From positions 186,001 to 250,000 of the forward strand of contig NZ_JAEKEZ010000023.1 of the NCBI RefSeq assembly GCF_016650815.1: a stretch of 64,000 nucleotides of DNA, in the 5' to 3' direction. A program made the translations under genes and the position numbers. This document shows positions 59,897 through 64,000 of the stretch, piece by piece. Position 1 is the stretch's first letter, and every line of letters begins with the position of its first letter. Below the pieces are notes generated by a model. That model had not been told where the DNA came from, searched no databases, and saw nothing but the letters and a program-made list of their open reading frames with translations. Origin of the DNA: Pseudomonas sp. TH31 (lineage in GTDB: Bacteria; Pseudomonadota; Gammaproteobacteria; Pseudomonadales; Pseudomonadaceae).

Positions 59897-60991
59897 TCAA
59901 TCGTCGCTGATGGTGATCGTCGGCATCGCCGGTGTTGCCGCTTCCTGCAACACAATCCGCGCGCCGACATGGCGGGCCAGTTCCTGGTACACCATCGCAA
60001 TCGGACTGTCGGGCTCGGCGATCACCGTTGGCTTGCCGCCATCGGCCTGTTCGCGGATGGCCATCGCCAGCGGCAACGAGGCCAGTAGTTCGACGCCGTA
60101 CTGGGTGGCCAGTTTCACACCACCGCCCTCACCGAACAGATGCTCGGCATGCCCGCAATTGGAGCAGATGTGCACGGCCATGTTTTCCACGACGCCCAGC
60201 ACCGGAATGTTGACCTTGCGGAACATTTCCACGCCCTTGCGCGCGTCCAGCAGCGCCAGGTCCTGCGGCGTAGTGACAATGACAGCACCGGCCACCGGGA
60301 CTTTTTGCGCCAGGGTCAGTTGGATGTCGCCGGTGCCTGGCGGCATGTCGATGACCAGGTAATCCAGATCGCCCCACGCGGTTTGTGTCACCAGTTGCAG
60401 CAAGGCGCCAGAAACCATCGGACCACGCCAGACCATCGGCGTGTTGTCGTCGGTCAGGAACGCCATGGACATCACTTCAACGCCATGGGACTCGATCGGA
60501 ATGAACCACTTCTGGTCCTTGACCTTTGGTCGGGTGCCTTCGGGGATACCGAACATGATGCCCTGGCTCGGGCCGTAGATGTCGGCGTCGAGAATCCCGA
60601 CTTTGGCGCCTTCACGGGCCAGCGCCAAAGCCAGGTTGGCGGCGGTGGTGGACTTGCCCACGCCACCCTTGCCGGACGCCACGGCGACCACGTTCTTGAC
60701 GCTGGCCAGGCCAGGGATCTGTGCCTGGGCCTTGTGCGCGGCGATCACGCTGGTGATCTCGACGCGAGCGGTCGTCACGCCGTCCAGCCCTTCAATGGCC
60801 ATTTGCAGCAATTGCGCCCAGCCACTTTTGAACAGACCGGCGGCGTAACCGAGTTCGAGCTGGACGCTGACGCGATCGCCCTGAATGTCGATATTGCGCA
60901 CACACCCGGCGCTGACCGGGTCCTGGTTCAGGTAGGGGTCGGTGTATTGGCGAAGGACGGCTTCCACCGCTGCGCGATTGACGGCGCTCAT
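59897..60991 (-). CDS. apbC: iron-sulfur cluster carrier ApbC (Mrp)
   Basis: A 364-residue P-loop ATPase that delivers Fe-S clusters. An N-terminal MIP18-like domain (about 1-90) precedes the ATPase: VASGKGGVGKSTTAANLALA, ILDADIYGPSQGIM, and MPPGTGDIQLTL. The cluster-binding CSNC lies near residue 280. The start at 60991 has GGAG; the open frame continues upstream opposite metG but is not coding. It diverges from metG. Confidence 0.95.
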   Translation of the reverse strand: MSAVNRAAVEAVLRQYTDPYLNQDPVSAGCVRNIDIQGDRVSVQLELGYAAGLFKSGWAQLLQMAIEGLDGVTTARVEITSVIAAHKAQAQIPGLASVKNVVAVASGKGGVGKSTTAANLALALAREGAKVGILDADIYGPSQGIMFGIPEGTRPKVKDQKWFIPIESHGVEVMSMAFLTDDNTPMVWRGPMVSGALLQLVTQTAWGDLDYLVIDMPPGTGDIQLTLAQKVPVAGAVIVTTPQDLALLDARKGVEMFRKVNIPVLGVVENMAVHICSNCGHAEHLFGEGGGVKLATQYGVELLASLPLAMAIREQADGGKPTVIAEPDSPIAMVYQELARHVGARIVLQEAATPAMPTITISDD

Positions 60992-61063
60992 GGGCAACTC
61001 CGATAGCAAGACTGGAAAATCAGGCGGGTATCGTACCTGTTCTGATCGTTTGGCGGGGTGCTG

Positions 61064-61128
61064 AAAAGATCGCAGCCTTCGGCAGCGCCCACAGGCGCGT
61101 AGGAGCTGCCGAAGGCTGCGATCTTTTA
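61064..61128. repeat. short REP pair
   Basis: AAAAGATCGCAGCCTTCGGC and TAGGAGCTGCCGAAGGCTGC arms around CGCCCACAGGCG. In the divergent apbC-metG gap. Confidence 0.88.
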
Positions 61129-61234
61129 ACGGCACCACCCATTCAATCATCGGAGGAAACAGCCTCACAAGGTGAAAAATATGCGCCAGCGCTTTATAGT
61201 GGCCGACCTCCGTTTCATCAAGTAGCCGAGCCCC

Positions 61235-63286
61235 ATGTCCGAGCCACGCAAGATCCTCGTCACCAGCGCCCTGCCCTATGCCAATGGTTCGATCCATCTT
61301 GGCCACATGCTGGAATATATCCAGACCGACATGTGGGTGCGCTTCCAGAAGCACCGCGGCAATCAATGCATTTATGTCTGCGCCGACGACGCTCACGGCT
61401 CCGCCATCATGCTGCGCGCGGAAAAGGAAGGCATCACCCCGGAACAACTGATCGCCAATGTCCAGGCTGAACACAGCGCCGACTTTGCCGAGTTCTTGGT
61501 GGACTTCGACAACTTCCACTCCACTCACGCCGAAGAAAACCGTGAGCTGTCGAGCCAGATCTACCTGAAGCTGCGCGATGCCGGGTACATTGCCCAGCGC
61601 TCGATCACTCAGTATTTCGACCCGGAAAAGAAAATGTTCCTGGCCGACCGCTTTATCAAGGGCACCTGCCCGAAATGCGGCACTGAAGACCAGTACGGCG
61701 ACAACTGCGAAAAATGCGGTGCGACCTACGCACCGACCGACCTGAAGGATCCGAAGTCGGCGATCTCCGGCGCCACCCCGGTGCTCAAGGATTCCCAGCA
61801 CTTCTTCTTCAAACTGCCGGACTTCCAGGAAATGCTCCAGGCCTGGACCCGCAGCGGCACCCTGCAAGACGCCGTGGCGAACAAGATCGCCGAATGGCTG
61901 GATGCCGGCCTGCAACAGTGGGACATCTCCCGCGACGCGCCGTACTTCGGTTTCGAGATTCCCGGCGAGCCGGGCAAGTACTTCTACGTCTGGCTGGACG
62001 CGCCAATCGGCTACATGGCCAGCTTCAAGAACCTTTGCGCCCGCCGTCCGGACCTGGACTTCGATGCGTTCTGGGCCAAGGATTCCACCGCAGAGCTGTA
62101 CCACTTCATCGGCAAGGACATCGTCAACTTCCACGCACTGTTCTGGCCAGCCATGCTCGCAGGCGCCGGCTACCGCAAGCCGACCGGCATCAATGTGCAC
62201 GGCTACCTGACCGTCAACGGGCAGAAAATGTCCAAGTCCCGCGGCACCTTCGTCAAGGCCAGGACTTACCTGGACCATCTGTCGCCGGAGTACCTGCGCT
62301 ACTACTACGCGGCCAAGCTGGGCCGTGGCGTCGACGACCTGGACCTGAACCTCGAAGACTTCGTGCAGAAGGTCAACTCCGACCTGGTGGGCAAAGTCGT
62401 CAACATCGCCAGCCGTTGCGCCGGGTTCATCCAGAAAGGCAACGCCGGTGTGCTGGTGGCGGGTAACGCCGCGCCGGAACTGACCGACGCGTTCCTGGCT
62501 GCTGCGCCAAGCATCGCCGACGCCTACGAGGCCCGTGACTTCGCCCGCGCCATGCGCGAGATCATGGGCCTGGCCGACCGCGCCAACGCCTGGATCGCCG
62601 ACAAGGCGCCGTGGTCGCTGAACAAACAGGAAGGCAAGCACGACGAAGTCCAGGCCATCTGCGCCCTGGGCATCAACTTGTTCCGCCAACTGGTGATCTT
62701 CCTCAAACCGGTGCTGCCACTGCTGGCTGCCGACGCCGAGGCGTTCCTGAACGTCGCGCCGTTGACCTGGAACGATCACGCCACCCTGCTCAGCAATCAT
62801 CAGCTGAACGAGTTCAAACCGTTGATGACTCGCATCGACCCGGTAAAAGTGCAAGCCATGACCGACGCCTCGAAAGAAGACCTGACCGCCAGCGCAACCG
62901 ATACCGGCGAAACTGCACCGGCCGGCAACGGCGAACTGGTCAAGGAACCTCTGTCGCCGGAAATCGAGTTCGATGCGTTTGCCGCGGTGGACCTGCGCGT
63001 TGCACTGATCCTCAAGGCCGAAGCCGTGGAAGGCGCCGACAAACTGTTGCGCCTGACCCTGGACATCGGTGATGAGCAACGCAACGTACTCTCCGGGATC
63101 AAGAGCGCTTACCCGGACCCAGCCAAGCTTGAAGGTCGCCTGACCATGATGATCGCCAACCTCAAGCCGCGCAAAATGAAGTTCGGGATCTCCGAAGGCA
63201 TGGTGATGGCAGCCGGCCCTGGCGGTGAAGAAATCTACCTGTTGAGCCCGGACAGCGGCGCCAAGCCGGGTCAGCGCATCAAGTAA
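61235..63286 (+). CDS. metG: methionyl-tRNA synthetase
   Basis: Charges tRNA-Met. The 683-residue protein has PYANGSIHLGHM (HIGH motif, about residue 15), a double-CxxC zinc knuckle (CPKCGTEDQYGDNCEKCGA, about 148-166), KMSKS in NGQKMSKSRG (about 331) and a C-terminal tRNA-binding OB domain (about 580-683; VDLRVALILKAEAVEGADKL). The ATG follows a weak AGTAG-rich leader. It has its own terminator. Confidence 0.98.
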   Translation: MSEPRKILVTSALPYANGSIHLGHMLEYIQTDMWVRFQKHRGNQCIYVCADDAHGSAIMLRAEKEGITPEQLIANVQAEHSADFAEFLVDFDNFHSTHAEENRELSSQIYLKLRDAGYIAQRSITQYFDPEKKMFLADRFIKGTCPKCGTEDQYGDNCEKCGATYAPTDLKDPKSAISGATPVLKDSQHFFFKLPDFQEMLQAWTRSGTLQDAVANKIAEWLDAGLQQWDISRDAPYFGFEIPGEPGKYFYVWLDAPIGYMASFKNLCARRPDLDFDAFWAKDSTAELYHFIGKDIVNFHALFWPAMLAGAGYRKPTGINVHGYLTVNGQKMSKSRGTFVKARTYLDHLSPEYLRYYYAAKLGRGVDDLDLNLEDFVQKVNSDLVGKVVNIASRCAGFIQKGNAGVLVAGNAAPELTDAFLAAAPSIADAYEARDFARAMREIMGLADRANAWIADKAPWSLNKQEGKHDEVQAICALGINLFRQLVIFLKPVLPLLAADAEAFLNVAPLTWNDHATLLSNHQLNEFKPLMTRIDPVKVQAMTDASKEDLTASATDTGETAPAGNGELVKEPLSPEIEFDAFAAVDLRVALILKAEAVEGADKLLRLTLDIGDEQRNVLSGIKSAYPDPAKLEGRLTMMIANLKPRKMKFGISEGMVMAAGPGGEEIYLLSPDSGAKPGQRIK

Positions 63287-63305
63287 GGTTACATGCGCCA
63301 AGCCG

Positions 63306-63342
63306 ATCCCACAGTCGTGCCTGGCATGACTGTGGGATTTTC
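63306..63342 (+). terminator. terminator of metG
   Basis: ATCCCACAGTC and GACTGTGGGAT flank an 11-base loop and are followed by a short T run, about 20 bases after the stop. Confidence 0.88.
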
Positions 63343-63382
63343 ATGTCTGGCCCATAATTACTCTCATGTCTTGCCTCAATTT

Positions 63383-63472
63383 GTAGGAGCTGCCGCAGGC
63401 TGCGATCTTTTGATCTTGCCTTTGATCTTGAAAAGGCAGGATCAAAAGATCGCAGCCTGCGGCAGCTCCTAC
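63383..63472. repeat. REP pair (CTGCCGCAGGCTGCGATC variant)
   Basis: GTAGGAGCTGCCGCAGGCTG and its complement are perfect arms; GATCTTTTGATC and GATCAAAAGATC lie inside. The arms carry a compensated change (GCAGGC for GAAGGC), as both sides changed. Confidence 0.9.
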
Positions 63473-63516
63473 CCGGTTAATCAGCAGCCTGCAACAACGT
63501 GTGAATACGGACGATC

Positions 63517-64000
63517 ATGACCGAACTGCTCCTTACGCTTATCAGCGCTGCCCTGATCAACAACCTCGTGTTGCACTGGTCGCTGGGCGTCGATCCGCTG
63601 CTGAGTGGCGAGCGCGACAAGGTCCACGCGCTGGGTATTTCGACGACCTGCCTGATGCTGATCGTCGGCGTATTGAGTTACTCGGCTTACCATTGGCTGC
63701 TGGTGCCGCTGCAACTGACGCCTCTGCGCCTTTTCGTGTTCCTGCCGCTGAGCGTTTTGCTGATCGCGCCGTTACTGAAGTTGCTCTCCAGAATATTCCC
63801 AAAGCTTACGTTCGATGGCCTCTGGCCCCTGCTGCTGGGCAACGCTGGCGTGCTCGGGCTGACCTTGCTCAACGCCCAAGACGACAAGGGATTGCTTCAC
63901 GCCAGCGTCCTGAGTCTCGGCGCCGGACTGGGTTTCTGGCTGGTGCTGAGCCTGTTCAGCGACTTGTGCCAGCGCACACGTGATAACGATGTGCCCCTGC
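63517..64000 (+). CDS. RnfA-like subunit (ion-translocating oxidoreductase complex), 3' end outside the window
   Basis: The first 161 codons of an Rnf/Rsx-type membrane subunit. MTELLLTLISAALINNLVLH opens helix 1, and PLLLGNAGVLGLTLLN matches the central RnfA motif. About five helices are visible; a full RnfA is about 195 residues. The sequence is diverged from E. coli RsxA, as usual in Pseudomonas. It lies downstream of metG, as in PAO1. Confidence 0.85.
   Translation, partial: MTELLLTLISAALINNLVLHWSLGVDPLLSGERDKVHALGISTTCLMLIVGVLSYSAYHWLLVPLQLTPLRLFVFLPLSVLLIAPLLKLLSRIFPKLTFDGLWPLLLGNAGVLGLTLLNAQDDKGLLHASVLSLGAGLGFWLVLSLFSDLCQRTRDNDVPL

Noticed and set aside
59897..63301. A 1134-codon minus-strand open frame covering apbC and all of metG
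   Set aside because: Only the first 364 codons from 60991 are apbC; the rest is the antisense of metG, kept open by high-GC codon use. metG has full synthetase motifs.

Overview
The window is a piece of a Pseudomonas chromosome, most likely of the P. fluorescens group. Support comes from high-GC coding, from the gene content (pyk, class I fumarase, sodB, bifA, icmP, colRS, groESL, fxsA, apbC, metG, rnfA), and from dense intergenic REP-type inverted repeats of the kinds common in P. fluorescens genomes. From memory, much of the gene order matches P. aeruginosa PAO1: pyk / enoyl-CoA hydratase / ferredoxin reductase / membrane diguanylate cyclase / fumarase resembles PA4329-PA4333, and 35.6-59.8 kb resembles PA4363-PA4389. 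No rRNA, tRNA, insertion sequence, RAYT transposase, prophage or CRISPR array was seen.

Layout. 0-7 kb: partial lipoprotein, pyruvate kinase, a three-gene minus-strand group (diguanylate cyclase, ferredoxin reductase, crotonase-family enzyme) and class I fumarase. 7-12 kb: a DctB/DctD (MifS/MifR)-type two-component pair followed by a KgtP 2-oxoglutarate permease, with a clear sigma-54 promoter and paired upstream dyads between regulator and transporter. 12-16.2 kb: a four-repeat membrane protein, a small secreted repeat peptide, a flavin reductase, a small unknown protein, an ABM-domain protein and an AraC regulator. 16.2-24.7 kb: a minus-strand catabolic cassette (2-oxo-acid decarboxylase, aldehyde dehydrogenase, polyamine-type ABC importer) with a divergent, frameshifted LysR regulator. 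24.7-27.5 kb: a NAD(P)-binding oxidoreductase, an exported beta-lactamase-fold hydrolase and its divergent LysR regulator. 27.5-28.3 kb: a tandem array of a 122-bp unit. 28.4-33.4 kb: a small membrane protein, pobA with a divergent frameshifted AraC regulator, a DHA2 drug exporter and a periplasmic Cache-domain protein.

33.6-39 kb: a coiled-coil membrane protein, an SDR, argP with an ACT protein and argO, sodB and a DUF6124 protein, followed by about 1 kb without a recognised gene. 39.9-47.8 kb: bifA, then a probably iron-regulated group (icmP with a Fur-like box, a DUF190 protein, a di-haem oxidoreductase, a second imelysin and a DUF1513 protein). 47.9-54.7 kb: an envelope group (small exported protein, InaA-type kinase, methyltransferase, ColS, ColR, an LTA-synthase-like transferase, a PAP2 phosphatase). 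54.7-64 kb: a triplicated intergenic block, groEL/groES, fxsA, a HugZ-type protein, an SDR, apbC, metG and the start of rnfA.

The main points for follow-up are the sigma-54/UAS architecture before kgtP, three apparent single-base deletions (two regulators and the lost stop of the flavin reductase), the two tandemly amplified intergenic repeats, the decarboxylase-dehydrogenase-importer cassette, and the unexplained structured DNA at 38.9-39.9 kb. No wholly new multi-gene system can be demonstrated from the sequence alone.
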